A stretch of DNA of 64,000 nucleotides from Corynebacterium felinum (GTDB taxonomy: Bacteria > Actinomycetota > Actinomycetes > Mycobacteriales > Mycobacteriaceae): positions 2,604,001-2,668,000 of the forward strand of contig NZ_CP047209.1 in assembly GCF_030408755.1 (NCBI RefSeq), written 5' to 3'. This document shows, in pieces, positions 19,130 through 27,442 of this stretch. The position numbers and the translations under genes were made by a program. The notes under the pieces were generated by a model. It was not told the origin of the DNA, ran no database searches, and saw only the letters and a list, made by a program, of their open reading frames with translations. Each line of letters starts with the position of its first letter. Within the stretch, counting starts at the first letter, position 1.

Positions 19130-19215
19130 AAATACTGATTCGACTTTCAGCAAACAAGTGAAAAATTGACCTGCGGTTTCATGAGTAGCACTTGCTCTAT
19201 GTCGAATTAATATTT
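19130..19215. repeat. Structured repeat element, copy B
   Basis: The outer arm AAATACTGATTCGAC (19130-19144) pairs with GTCGAATTAATATTT (19201-19215) with one C-A mismatch and one G-T wobble. The interior keeps TTTCAGCA, TGACCTGC, GTAGCACTTGCTCTAT. The inner hairpin is weakened (ACCTGC against ATGAGT), but AGCAA/TTGCT pairing is available. It lies in the purC-to-ABC-transporter gap. Confidence 0.72.
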
Positions 19216-19839
19216 CTCTTATTTACCGCAAAGCCCCCATGCCCCAAAGGAATGTGAGGCTGAAGGTTACGCTCGCCAACTTCAAGCCACGAAGGTGGTC
19301 GTAGTTTTTCACCACAGAGACGTTGAGAAAGCGATCATCCCCTAAGGATCTTTACAGCGCACCGCGTGCGACTGTGATCACGTGAGAAGATCGTGGTTGA
19401 AACGTAAGGGTTACCCGGTGTGGCTGAAAGCTCAAGCACACACGTGTTGAAGTTCAGCGTGATTTTGATGATCCCAAACCACTCTGAATACACCCCCTCA
19501 CTCCCGCGTGCTTAAGCCCCAACGTTCCACCCACCAAGCCCTCATAACCCAAGGTTGGGGTTTCACAATCAGTTTTCTAGTGGCAAATCTCATTGACACT
19601 ATGCCTGTGTCTGCGAGTATCGCATTTTTCTTCCTTCAGCCGACCTTGGCCAAATTTTTGTGATAAACATTTTCATATGATCCTTTGCGCATAAGCACTT
19701 AAGCCTTTGGCAGGCTCCCCCTACCATTCACTTAGCATTTCGGGGTTGTCCTGCGCTTTTGAAGATGCCAACCACGGTTTGCTGCACATTTTTGTGTGGT
19801 GCGATGCAATAAAGCCGTACACAGATAGGATCCCCACCG
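19216..19839. other. Gene-poor interval between repeat copy B and the ABC exporter
   Basis: About 620 bp with stop codons in all frames apart from a short frame at 19707 that runs into the exporter. No IS ends, tRNA or terminator with a T run were recognised. The promoter of the exporter gene should lie in the last 150 bp. Confidence 0.5.
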
Positions 19840-21549
19840 ATGTCTGCTTTTCCACCGACATTTCCTCCCCCACGTTTTCTTTCGAGTGTTGTGCTGCGTT
19901 GGGTCTGGCAGCACTGTAGGTTCTGGATTGTTCTTGAGTGGGCAATTCGCGCGCTTTTGAGCGTGTATCCTGCGCTTACAGTCCTTGGAATTCGCGCACT
20001 TGGTTCTACCCCATCCACAGGTGCCAGTCTTGTTGTAGGTGTGAGCATCATTTTTGGCTGCGCTGGTGCGCTACAACAAATCAGTTATTCTCTCAGCCGG
20101 CGGGTGGCGGTAAGCATTGAGGCTTCAGTGGCACAGGCTATAAGCTTCAGGTTGGCTACCGCTTCTCCCTTCTGGCTGCGTGATCCCACTAACGCACAGG
20201 TAATACGGGCGGTGCGCCAAGCCAGCGTGGAATCGCAAACTTCCTCTCTGTATCAAGCTGTATGCAATTGCGTGGCCGCGTGTATCGTTGCTTTTTCTTT
20301 ATCTTTAGCGCTGTGGCCTTTAAGCCCAGCAGCAGCACTCTGTAGTGTGTTCGCTGCATTGCCCACGATTATTAGCTATATGTGGGTGGGGCGAAAAGAA
20401 GCGCAGGTGTGGCCGCGTGCAACTGACCATCAGCGTCGTGCTTTCTACTTTGAAGATCAGTTGAGTTTTCCTGCGTCTTCCTTAGAGCTGGCATTGCTTA
20501 AAGCTGGATCACTTTTTGCCATGCACGCGTCCACGGAACGCGGTTCATGGAAGGCACTGAAAGTGTCTATGGAATCATGGGCTATTCGCATCTACATCAT
20601 CAGCGGTTTTCTCACCTCGGGGATCATCGGGGCTACTTTGTTGCTCGTAGCAGCACCAGGTAGTTCTTTTGATATTACTGCGGGAATTGTGGGGTTGTTG
20701 GCTAGTATTTCTGCATTAAGTGGAGTGGGATACCAAATTGGCGAGTTAGCAACCACACGGCCTGCCGTAAGCCGCCTGATGTCTTTTCTCTCCTACCCAC
20801 GTGAAACGATGCCTACAGTTGTGCCACGGTTGTGGAATTCCCTGAAAATCACTGACCTGTCTGTGCGCTATCCTGACCAAGAAAACCTTGCGGTGCAGCA
20901 CGTTTCCTTTAGCGCTGATCGGGGCCAGATCACAGCGATTGTGGGAGCAAATGGTTCAGGGAAAAGCACAATAATCAACGCAATCGTGGGTGCGCTGGAT
21001 TATGACGGGGAAATTCTGCTTGATTCTGATCCCGTTGAATACTTTTTTCCGCTAGGTATTCAAACACAGAACTTTGGCATGTATGAGATTAGTGTCCGTG
21101 ATTTCTTATGCCTTGGTTCTTGCTTCACCGATGCTGAAATTTTCGAGGCATTAAAGAAGGCGCAGGCATCGGGGTTCGTTGATGCTTTACCCCATGGCCT
21201 TGCCACCCAATTAGGCGAGCAATGGGGTGGGGTGGGGCTTTCCGGCGGGCAGTGGCAGCGGTTATCACTAGCTCGGCTTTTCTTGCACGATCACCCGGTG
21301 TGGATTCTGGACGAGCCTACGTCTGCAGTTGATGCCTTGACCGAAGAACAACTCTTTTGTGCCCTAAGGGTTGCCAAACCTAATAAAATAATTATTGTGA
21401 TTACGCACCGCGCTTCCGTGCTTTCGATGGTGGACAAAATTGTTGTCCTTGAAAGTGGGAAAGTGGCGGAGCAGGGTTCTTTTGAGCACTTGCGCAGTCC
21501 CGGAACGTGTTTTTCAACCTTGTTTCGCAGCCAGATCACAGAAATATAA
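19840..21549 (+). CDS. ABC exporter half-transporter (fused membrane and ATPase domains)
   Basis: This 569-residue type-IV-fold ABC protein has an N-terminal membrane domain (about 20-320, five to six hydrophobic helices) and a C-terminal nucleotide-binding domain. The latter shows Walker A VGANGSGKST at 368-377, a Q-loop region IQTQNFGMYEISVRDFL at 407-423, signature LSGGQ at 467-471, Walker B VWILDEP at 487-493 and H-loop His523. The QxFxxYExSVRDFL form of the Q-loop is common in actinobacterial exporters beside natural-product and peptide clusters. The substrate is unknown. A predicted methyltransferase starts 37 bp downstream, making a two-gene operon. Codon use is less biased than in the neighbouring pur genes. 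Confidence 0.85.
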   Translation: MSAFPPTFPPPRFLSSVVLRWVWQHCRFWIVLEWAIRALLSVYPALTVLGIRALGSTPSTGASLVVGVSIIFGCAGALQQISYSLSRRVAVSIEASVAQAISFRLATASPFWLRDPTNAQVIRAVRQASVESQTSSLYQAVCNCVAACIVAFSLSLALWPLSPAAALCSVFAALPTIISYMWVGRKEAQVWPRATDHQRRAFYFEDQLSFPASSLELALLKAGSLFAMHASTERGSWKALKVSMESWAIRIYIISGFLTSGIIGATLLLVAAPGSSFDITAGIVGLLASISALSGVGYQIGELATTRPAVSRLMSFLSYPRETMPTVVPRLWNSLKITDLSVRYPDQENLAVQHVSFSADRGQITAIVGANGSGKSTIINAIVGALDYDGEILLDSDPVEYFFPLGIQTQNFGMYEISVRDFLCLGSCFTDAEIFEALKKAQASGFVDALPHGLATQLGEQWGGVGLSGGQWQRLSLARLFLHDHPVWILDEPTSAVDALTEEQLFCALRVAKPNKIIIVITHRASVLSMVDKIVVLESGKVAEQGSFEHLRSPGTCFSTLFRSQITEI

Positions 21550-21586
21550 TTCTTGTCCTTTGTGCGTATATTTTGAGGAGTTTCAC

Positions 21587-22381
21587 ATGGATACCGTCTC
21601 CCACACCCTATTCTTCCCACTCCTTGGCCGCGCCCGCGCTTCCCGCAAGTGGCCAGAGCTCTTCCCCGATCCGCAGGCAGCGCAGGCTGAAGAGATTGCG
21701 GCACAAGAAAAAACGCCCGCTCAAGCCCTCGATGATTTTTCCACCGTGATCTACGGTTTGCGCCACCGCAACAGCGTGCTCGAAGCCCAGCGCTTCCTCG
21801 CCGATCACCCCGGCGCGTCGGTGGTCAATATCGGCTGTGGTCTAGATCAGCTGGCGCTTGAGCTGGACACCACGGTGTATAACTTGGATTTTCCCGAGGT
21901 GCTCAAGATGCGCTCGCGCTGGATTCCGAAGTTGGATAATGAGGTTGATCTGCCCTTTGATGTTACTGACCCAGCGTGGCTAGAGAAGGTGGATTCCTCC
22001 CGTGGGGTGTTTTTGGTCGCGCCGGGTGTGTTTTATTATCTGCAGCCTGACGACGTCCGCACCTTGTTGCATCGTATCGGCGAGGCTTTCCCGGTGGCGC
22101 GGTTGAGTTTCGATAGTGAGTCGCCTTTTGTCACTCGTATGAGTGAGAAGATGATTGCGAAGAAGGGTACTCCGTGTGAGATGCCGTTTAAGGTGAAAGA
22201 TCCACGGTCGTTGAAATCGGCAAGCAGCAAGATTTCGTCGGTGGATGTGGAGTGTGATTTGTGGAAGTATTTCCCCGCTGGTCTGTATGAAACTCTGCCG
22301 TGGGGTATTCGTGCGAGGTTCGCAGTGCTTCGGTGGATGAAGGGGATTTATCAGGTGACTATTGATTTCGGCGGGAAATAA
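21587..22381 (+). CDS. LCMT-type SAM-dependent methyltransferase
   Basis: This class I methyltransferase of 264 residues is of the leucine-carboxyl-methyltransferase/O-methyltransferase type. The SAM loop VVNIGCGLDQLALEL starts at residue 79, preceded by the family-typical VIYGLRHR and followed by YNLDFPEVLKMR with an acidic ribose-binding residue. A GAGGAG ribosome site stands at 21575-21580 before the ATG at 21587; the longer frame from 21440 overlaps the exporter. Members methylate hydroxyls or carboxyls of small molecules. Pairing with an exporter suggests modification and export of a metabolite, which is inference. Confidence 0.8.
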   Translation: MDTVSHTLFFPLLGRARASRKWPELFPDPQAAQAEEIAAQEKTPAQALDDFSTVIYGLRHRNSVLEAQRFLADHPGASVVNIGCGLDQLALELDTTVYNLDFPEVLKMRSRWIPKLDNEVDLPFDVTDPAWLEKVDSSRGVFLVAPGVFYYLQPDDVRTLLHRIGEAFPVARLSFDSESPFVTRMSEKMIAKKGTPCEMPFKVKDPRSLKSASSKISSVDVECDLWKYFPAGLYETLPWGIRARFAVLRWMKGIYQVTIDFGGK

Positions 22382-22411
22382 GTTAGCTGCTGGCCTGATT
22401 GTGCACCAGAG

Positions 22412-22462
22412 TAAAAAACCACCCTCCCCCGTCGCACTCCGGTGAGTGTTGGGGAAGGGTGG
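22412..22462 (-). terminator. Terminator shared by purB and the convergent methyltransferase
   Basis: The minus-strand stem CCACCCTTCCCC / GGGGGAGGGTGG (one bulge) is followed by TTTTTTAC. It is 18 bp behind the purB stop, and the plus-strand methyltransferase also ends next to it. Confidence 0.85.
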
Positions 22463-22479
22463 CTGTGGGCGTCGATACG

Positions 22480-23910
22480 CTAAAGGATCTCGCCTGGGGT
22501 GTAGGTCGCAGCTTCAGGGAAACGGGAAGCCCACTGATGAACGCGCGCCAGCACGCGCTGGGTTTGGGACTTCGCCGAACCGATGAAAGCATCGCGCTCA
22601 GCAAGTGCCTCAGCCAGCTGCTCAGCGGTCATCGGCAGGCGCTCATCGTGAGCAAGGCGCTCGATCAGATCCTGCTCACCGCCATTTTCGCGCATGTTCA
22701 GCGCAACTGCCACAGCATTTTCCTTGATCACCTCGTGTGCGGTTTCACGACCAACCCCGGCGCGCACAGCGGCCATGAGGATGCGGGTGGTTGCCAGGAA
22801 AGGCAGGTAACGCTCAAGCTCACGCTCAATCATTGCGGGGAAAGCACCGAACTCTTCGAGCACGGTGAGGAAAGTTTCAAACATGCCGTCAAGGGCGAAG
22901 AATGCGTCCGGCAGCGCCACGCGGCGGATCACGGAGCAGAACACGTCGCCTTCGTTCCACTGCTGACCAGACAAGTCGGCGACCATGGTGAGGTAGCCGC
23001 GCAAAATCACCTGCATGCCGCCCACGCGCTCACAGGAGCGAGCATTCATCTTGTGCGGCATGGCAGACGAACCCACCTGACCTTCCTTGAAGCCTTCGGT
23101 AACGATTTCGTTGCCTGCCATCAGACGGATGGTGTGCGCAAGCGAGGAGGGGCCGGCGCCGAGCTGCACGAGTGCAGAAACAGCGTCGAAGTCGAGGGAA
23201 CGTGGGTACACCTGACCCACGGAATCGAAGACGCGGCTAAAGCCGAGGTGGTCAGCGATCAGGGTTTCCAGGGAGGCAAGTTTTGCTTCATCCCCACCCA
23301 TCAGATCTAGCATGTCCTGGGCGGTACCCATGGGGCCTTTAATACCGCGCAGCGGGTAGCGTGCTAGTAGTTGCTCAGTGCGCTCGATGGCGATGAGCAT
23401 TTCCTCAGCGGCGGAGGCGAAACGCTTACCCAAGGTGGTCGCCTGGGCGGCGACGTTGTGGGAACGACCGGCCATCACAAGGTCTTTGTACATATCCGCG
23501 CGATCCGCAATGCGGGCAACCACAGCAATAGCCTTGCCCATCACCAGTTCGAGGGAGCGGTAGATTTGCAGCTGCTCCACATTTTCGGTGAGGTCGCGGG
23601 AGGTCATTCCCTTATGGATGTGTTCGAAGCCTGCGAGATCATTGAATTCTTCAATGCGGGCCTTCACATCGTGGCGGGTGATTTTTTCCCGCTGCGCGAT
23701 GGACTCGAGGTTGACTTGGTCGATGACGTTTTCGTAGGCGGCGATCGCCTCAGCGGGAATGTCCACCCCCAGATCTTTCTGGGCTTTCATCACGGCGATC
23801 CACAGCTGGCGCTCCATGATGATTTTGGATTCCGGGCTCCACAGGTTAGACAACTCAGCGGAAGCGTAACGGTTGGACAAAACGTTTGCAATCTTCTTCT
23901 TTTCAGCCAC
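22480..23910 (-). CDS. purB: Adenylosuccinate lyase
   Basis: This fumarase-superfamily lyase of 476 residues acts twice in purine synthesis (SAICAR to AICAR, adenylosuccinate to AMP). Landmarks include NRYASAELSNLWSPESKI at the start, the GRSHNVAAQATTLGKRFA region near residue 160 with the catalytic-type histidine, and the signature loop VGSSAMPHKMNARSCE near 277 with the mobile Ser. The start is GTG at 23908-23910. It is monocistronic, with hipA ending 30 bp upstream on the same strand. Confidence 0.96.
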   Translation of the reverse strand: MAEKKKIANVLSNRYASAELSNLWSPESKIIMERQLWIAVMKAQKDLGVDIPAEAIAAYENVIDQVNLESIAQREKITRHDVKARIEEFNDLAGFEHIHKGMTSRDLTENVEQLQIYRSLELVMGKAIAVVARIADRADMYKDLVMAGRSHNVAAQATTLGKRFASAAEEMLIAIERTEQLLARYPLRGIKGPMGTAQDMLDLMGGDEAKLASLETLIADHLGFSRVFDSVGQVYPRSLDFDAVSALVQLGAGPSSLAHTIRLMAGNEIVTEGFKEGQVGSSAMPHKMNARSCERVGGMQVILRGYLTMVADLSGQQWNEGDVFCSVIRRVALPDAFFALDGMFETFLTVLEEFGAFPAMIERELERYLPFLATTRILMAAVRAGVGRETAHEVIKENAVAVALNMRENGGEQDLIERLAHDERLPMTAEQLAEALAERDAFIGSAKSQTQRVLARVHQWASRFPEAATYTPGEIL

Positions 23911-23939
23911 GAATAGTCATTATTCCACAGGCTATAGCC

Positions 23940-25079
23940 CTACTCCCAGTGTTTGCGATGGGCGTGGAGTATTCTGTGGCAATCCCTGCGCTGCCGCGGG
24001 TGAAAATCACAGGTATAATCGAGCTCCCGCGACAAGTTTTCGGTCACACCCAGTGCGGCTGACGCAATGGATTCGGCTGTGGGGCGATCTACACCGATCT
24101 CAGCGCAGAAAGCCAGAAACCGTTTCCGGCTCAACCCATCGTTTTTCCCGCCAACTGTCAAGGCTAGTGTGGAATCACCGTAGGGGGCGGTGGAAGGCAC
24201 ATCATACAGTGGTGCTGGTTCGAATCCTACGCCGCGATCAATCACCGAGAAATTCTTCGCGTGCAAATCCCCGTTTCCACTCAACCAGGCTACCGCCACC
24301 TGATAAGCCACAGATCTTAATGCCTGCACGGGGTCCGAGCACACTTTCGCGAAGGCGAACGCAATGTCTTCGTAACTCACCGAATACTTTGCTTCAGGGT
24401 ATATCCCCAAGACTTGCGTAGCGTCTTCTACTCGAAAGCGACGATCCCCTACCCTATCGAAGCGGGAAACAACCAGGGCTTGCACGCCTTCACTGTCTTT
24501 GGTGACACTGCTCTTTGCTACCGGATGCCTCCAACTACTGGTGCGCAACCGATGAAGGCATACTTGTTCGTTACTCACCAGCCCTGAGAATCCTTTTCCC
24601 GCCACCTTGACCACTGCGGGGCCTTCCACATCAACTGCTTCTTTCGGCTGCACCCCAGGTATAGCCCAGCTAAGCCCAACCACCGAATAATTGGCGTAGG
24701 CTGCTAAATCCAACTGCTCCATCGTTGGTAACTTGATGGGGTGCGGAAAACCACCAGCAGGGAAAATTCGCACATTCCCTACTGTCTCTGCACCTAAGTG
24801 CACCATGAGGGTCAATTCATCCTCAGGAGCTGACTTTATTTGTCGCTGGACTTGGTCACGCCTGTGTCCTTCCGGCAACAAAGCACTAAAAAACGCAGGC
24901 ATTCTTCTACTGCCAGTATCAATTCGGCCGCAGTCGCGGGGCAGCGTGGTGGCGATCTCTGGCCCCTGATACTGAGGTAGGTAGTCGAAGGAAATGGTGT
25001 GTTGGTGGCGACTAAGCAGGGCGGCTGGCTGCTCGTCAACATAGACAACCGCCTGATTAATCTCTGTGTGCGCAACCAT
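23940..25079 (-). CDS. HipA-family serine/threonine kinase toxin without a HipB partner
   Basis: A 379-residue HipA-like kinase. The N-terminal subdomain has HTISFDYLPQYQ and PAFFSALLPEG; then GLSWAIPGVQPKEAV near 135-149 (the Q-P-K loop of HipA), VVKVAGKGFSGLVSNE with the NE motif near 170, the catalytic GNGDLHAKNFSV at 268-279 (Asp271, Asn276) and the metal Asp293 in APLYDVP. These match active HipA kinases, which in E. coli phosphorylate glutamyl-tRNA synthetase. A helix-turn-helix HipB is normally encoded just upstream; here the gene starts 14 bp after an aminotransferase, and no HipB is seen nearby. A good GGAAGGAG ribosome site precedes the ATG at 25077-25079. Confidence 0.85.
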   Translation of the reverse strand: MVAHTEINQAVVYVDEQPAALLSRHQHTISFDYLPQYQGPEIATTLPRDCGRIDTGSRRMPAFFSALLPEGHRRDQVQRQIKSAPEDELTLMVHLGAETVGNVRIFPAGGFPHPIKLPTMEQLDLAAYANYSVVGLSWAIPGVQPKEAVDVEGPAVVKVAGKGFSGLVSNEQVCLHRLRTSSWRHPVAKSSVTKDSEGVQALVVSRFDRVGDRRFRVEDATQVLGIYPEAKYSVSYEDIAFAFAKVCSDPVQALRSVAYQVAVAWLSGNGDLHAKNFSVIDRGVGFEPAPLYDVPSTAPYGDSTLALTVGGKNDGLSRKRFLAFCAEIGVDRPTAESIASAALGVTENLSRELDYTCDFHPRQRRDCHRILHAHRKHWE

Positions 25080-25093
25080 GCACGCTCCTTCCT

Positions 25094-26245
25094 TTATGTG
25101 GTGGTGTCCACCATAACTTTTTTCAGTCGTCGCACTGCCTCGCTTACTTGTTCGGGCTCGACGCAGAAACTAATGCGCACAAATTTCTTCCCATCGACGG
25201 GGTCGAAGTCGGTGCCGGGGGCAAGGGCAACGCCGGTGGTGTCGAGAATGTGCTGGCACCACAGTTCGGAGTTTTCAGTCAGATGGGAAACATCAACCCA
25301 CAGGTAGAAGCCACCATCCGGTGGGGCGAAACGTCCCAACCCTAGGCTGGGGAGTTCACGGAGCAACACGTCACGAGCAGCAGCATATTTTGCCACATGC
25401 CCTTCCAGTTCAGCGCGTGCGTCCTGGCCGAATGCGTGCAGCGCCGCATACTGGCTGATTGCAGGTGGGCAGAGCGCGAGGTTCGCTTCCAGGTTTTCTA
25501 AGGGTTCGACAAGGTGGTCGGGGACGATGAGCCAGCCAAGGCGCCACCCTGTCATGGAGAAGTACTTGCTTAAGCTGCCCACAACCGCGGCGTTGGGTGA
25601 GAATTGGTGTGCTGTTACGCACTGCCGACCGTAGGTGATGCCGTGATAAATCTCATCGGAGATTAGCAGGCATTCGTTTTCCTCACACCATTTGGCAATC
25701 CGCGCCAGCTCTTCGGGGTCGATGATGGTGCCAGTCGGGTTGTCGGGGCTGGTCACGATCACAGCACGTGGGGTGGGGTTGAGCTTTTCTAGCTTGTCGA
25801 CGGTCGGCTGAAACCGCGTATCCGCACCACAAACCACATCCACAACGTTCGCCCCCAAGGCTTTCAGGGCGTTGCGGTAAGCGGGGTAGCCCGGCCGGGT
25901 CATGGCGATTGAATCCCCGTGCTCTAGTGCGGCAAGAAACAGTGCAACGAAACCACCAGACGATCCCGTGGTCACCACCACATTTTTCGCCTCGGTGCGC
26001 ACATTATAGGTGCGCGAATGCCAGTCGGCGATCGCTTCGCGCAACTCGGGGATTCCTAGAGTGGCGGTGTAGCCAAGGGTGTGGGTGTCAAGGTAGGTGT
26101 GGGCACCTGTAATCACAGGTGCGGGAGCAGGTGACGCGGGCTGTCCGACGCACAGTAAGATGGCGTCGTCACGTGCAAGGGCGCGGCCTAAAATTTGCAT
26201 CACTCGAAACGGCTCAACCTGGGCGCGGGAACTGACAAAGCTCAT
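25094..26245 (-). CDS. Class I/II pyridoxal-phosphate aminotransferase
   Basis: This 383-residue fold-type I enzyme carries the PLP lysine in SLSKYFSMTGWRLG and the family motifs SSGGFVALFLAALEHGD, SPDNPTGT and SDEIYHGITYG. The length and motifs fit an aspartate- or alanine-type aminotransferase. In relatives an aminotransferase occupies the same place between purB and purD. The start is set at the ATG at 26243-26245 (MSFVSSRAQVEPF) because residues upstream are not family-like. hipA follows at 14 bp, likely in the same mRNA. The exact amino-donor is not deducible. Confidence 0.88.
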   Translation of the reverse strand: MSFVSSRAQVEPFRVMQILGRALARDDAILLCVGQPASPAPAPVITGAHTYLDTHTLGYTATLGIPELREAIADWHSRTYNVRTEAKNVVVTTGSSGGFVALFLAALEHGDSIAMTRPGYPAYRNALKALGANVVDVVCGADTRFQPTVDKLEKLNPTPRAVIVTSPDNPTGTIIDPEELARIAKWCEENECLLISDEIYHGITYGRQCVTAHQFSPNAAVVGSLSKYFSMTGWRLGWLIVPDHLVEPLENLEANLALCPPAISQYAALHAFGQDARAELEGHVAKYAAARDVLLRELPSLGLGRFAPPDGGFYLWVDVSHLTENSELWCQHILDTTGVALAPGTDFDPVDGKKFVRISFCVEPEQVSEAVRRLKKVMVDTTT

Positions 26246-26305
26246 AGCACCTACAATAGACACAGAGCATTTCCCCCACCCCCACATGAGAAGGAGCACC
26301 CGCAC

Positions 26306-26470
26306 ATGGGCATTTCATTTCGCCGCAGGAAAAAGATTGGCAAAAACACCCACCTCAACATGTCAAAGTCCGGCGCATCCATCACCCACAAAATCGGCCC
26401 ACTGACCATCAACTCCCGCGGCCGAGTCACCCTGCGCCTAGGCAAAGGACTCACCTGGCGCATCAAGTAA
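26306..26470 (+). CDS. DUF4236 small basic protein
   Basis: This short protein of 54 residues begins MGISFRRRKKIGKNTHLNMS, the characteristic DUF4236 opening, followed by KSGASITHKIGPLTINSRGR. GAAGGAG stands ten bases before the ATG at 26306-26308. It is divergent from the aminotransferase and overlaps the convergent gene at 26463 by 8 bp at the 3-prime end. The function is unknown; such proteins are widespread as N-terminal modules or stand-alone peptides. Confidence 0.8.
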   Translation: MGISFRRRKKIGKNTHLNMSKSGASITHKIGPLTINSRGRVTLRLGKGLTWRIK

Positions 26471-27404
26471 GCTGTCGCCTCTCAGCGAGCATCGCCACAA
26501 TCACCTCAATCACAGCAGGACCCACATCCTGATGCGTGCACCGCACAATCCGAAACCCCTGCTTAAGTAGAAGAAGCTGGCGATGCTCTTCTTTCCTTTT
26601 AGCGCGCCTAAAATCCGCAACCGTTTCCCCATATTTACTCACCCCATCAAACTCCACTATTAACCACCCATTAATGAGCAAATCAGGAAAACGATCCCCC
26701 TCCGGAGTTGCAATACGTGCCTGAACCTCAATAGTTTTAATCAATCCGCGATACTTGCGACACGCCTGATAAATAAGGTAGCGGAGATACGTTTCCATAA
26801 CGCTACCTACACCGCAATAGGCGAGACTCAGCGTTTTTTGGGCACCTACCACTCCTCGAATCCCACCCAAGGATCGCAACTGCGCTTCCACCCACTCTTT
26901 TGTCAGCCCATTAACGACAGTCAGTGCGCTTTCTATAAAACAAAGCGCCTCAAGTTCGCCATAATAGTATTGAATGTCAACGAAAGTTCGCACCAGTGAT
27001 GTACAGCGAACACCACGTATTTCCACTATTTGTTCCGGCGGAAGAATTCTACTACTAAACCGTATCCCCGGCCCCAGACTTTTTGTGCTTCGAGAACGCA
27101 ACTGCGAAGAATACGTCAGGCACACTTCCCCCAAGTCATCATGACGCGCAAGCACACCTATCCCCAAAACATCAGCAGCAGACCACCCACTGAGCACTGC
27201 CTTCGGATAGGACAACGAGCATGCGCGTGCTCGTAGCCACCGCTTTTGCCACGATGCAAGCTGATCAAACATCAGCCATGGGGTCGCCACAGTAGAAGTG
27301 AGAAACTCAAGTGGCCCGTGCTCGAGTAGGAGGTTTTCGTGAATCACGTGCCGCATTTTCCCGTGTCGTGGAAGCACAAAGAGGTGTTCTGATGGCGTGG
27401 TCAT
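26463..27404 (-). CDS. AbiEi-like/DUF559-type nuclease-fold protein
   Basis: This 313-residue protein has an N-terminal part that looks like the AbiEi-type region (LSGWSAADVLGIGVLA, then GIRFSSRILPPEQIVEIRGVRCTSLVRTFVDI). The C-terminal domain has the Vsr-like/DUF559 arrangement, with PEGDRFPDLLINGWLIVEFDG near residue 240, then KRKEEHRQLLLLKQGFRIVRCTHQDV. The order of acidic residues (D, E-x-D) followed by K is that of PD-(D/E)XK nucleases, though most DUF559 members are uncharacterised. The start is set at the ATG at 27402-27404. It is isolated, and the IS1380-like element lies 38 bp upstream, where the promoter should be. Confidence 0.65.
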   Translation of the reverse strand: MTTPSEHLFVLPRHGKMRHVIHENLLLEHGPLEFLTSTVATPWLMFDQLASWQKRWLRARACSLSYPKAVLSGWSAADVLGIGVLARHDDLGEVCLTYSSQLRSRSTKSLGPGIRFSSRILPPEQIVEIRGVRCTSLVRTFVDIQYYYGELEALCFIESALTVVNGLTKEWVEAQLRSLGGIRGVVGAQKTLSLAYCGVGSVMETYLRYLIYQACRKYRGLIKTIEVQARIATPEGDRFPDLLINGWLIVEFDGVSKYGETVADFRRAKRKEEHRQLLLLKQGFRIVRCTHQDVGPAVIEVIVAMLAERRQLT

Positions 27405-27442
27405 AGTCTCGGATCTTGGCACAGCATCATGAAACCAACTAG

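Noticed and set aside
19130..19215. Repeat copy B as a riboswitch for purC
   Set aside because: It is over 300 bp from the purC start, symmetrical in orientation, and other copies sit downstream of genes. No match to known purine, PRPP or ZTP aptamers was seen.
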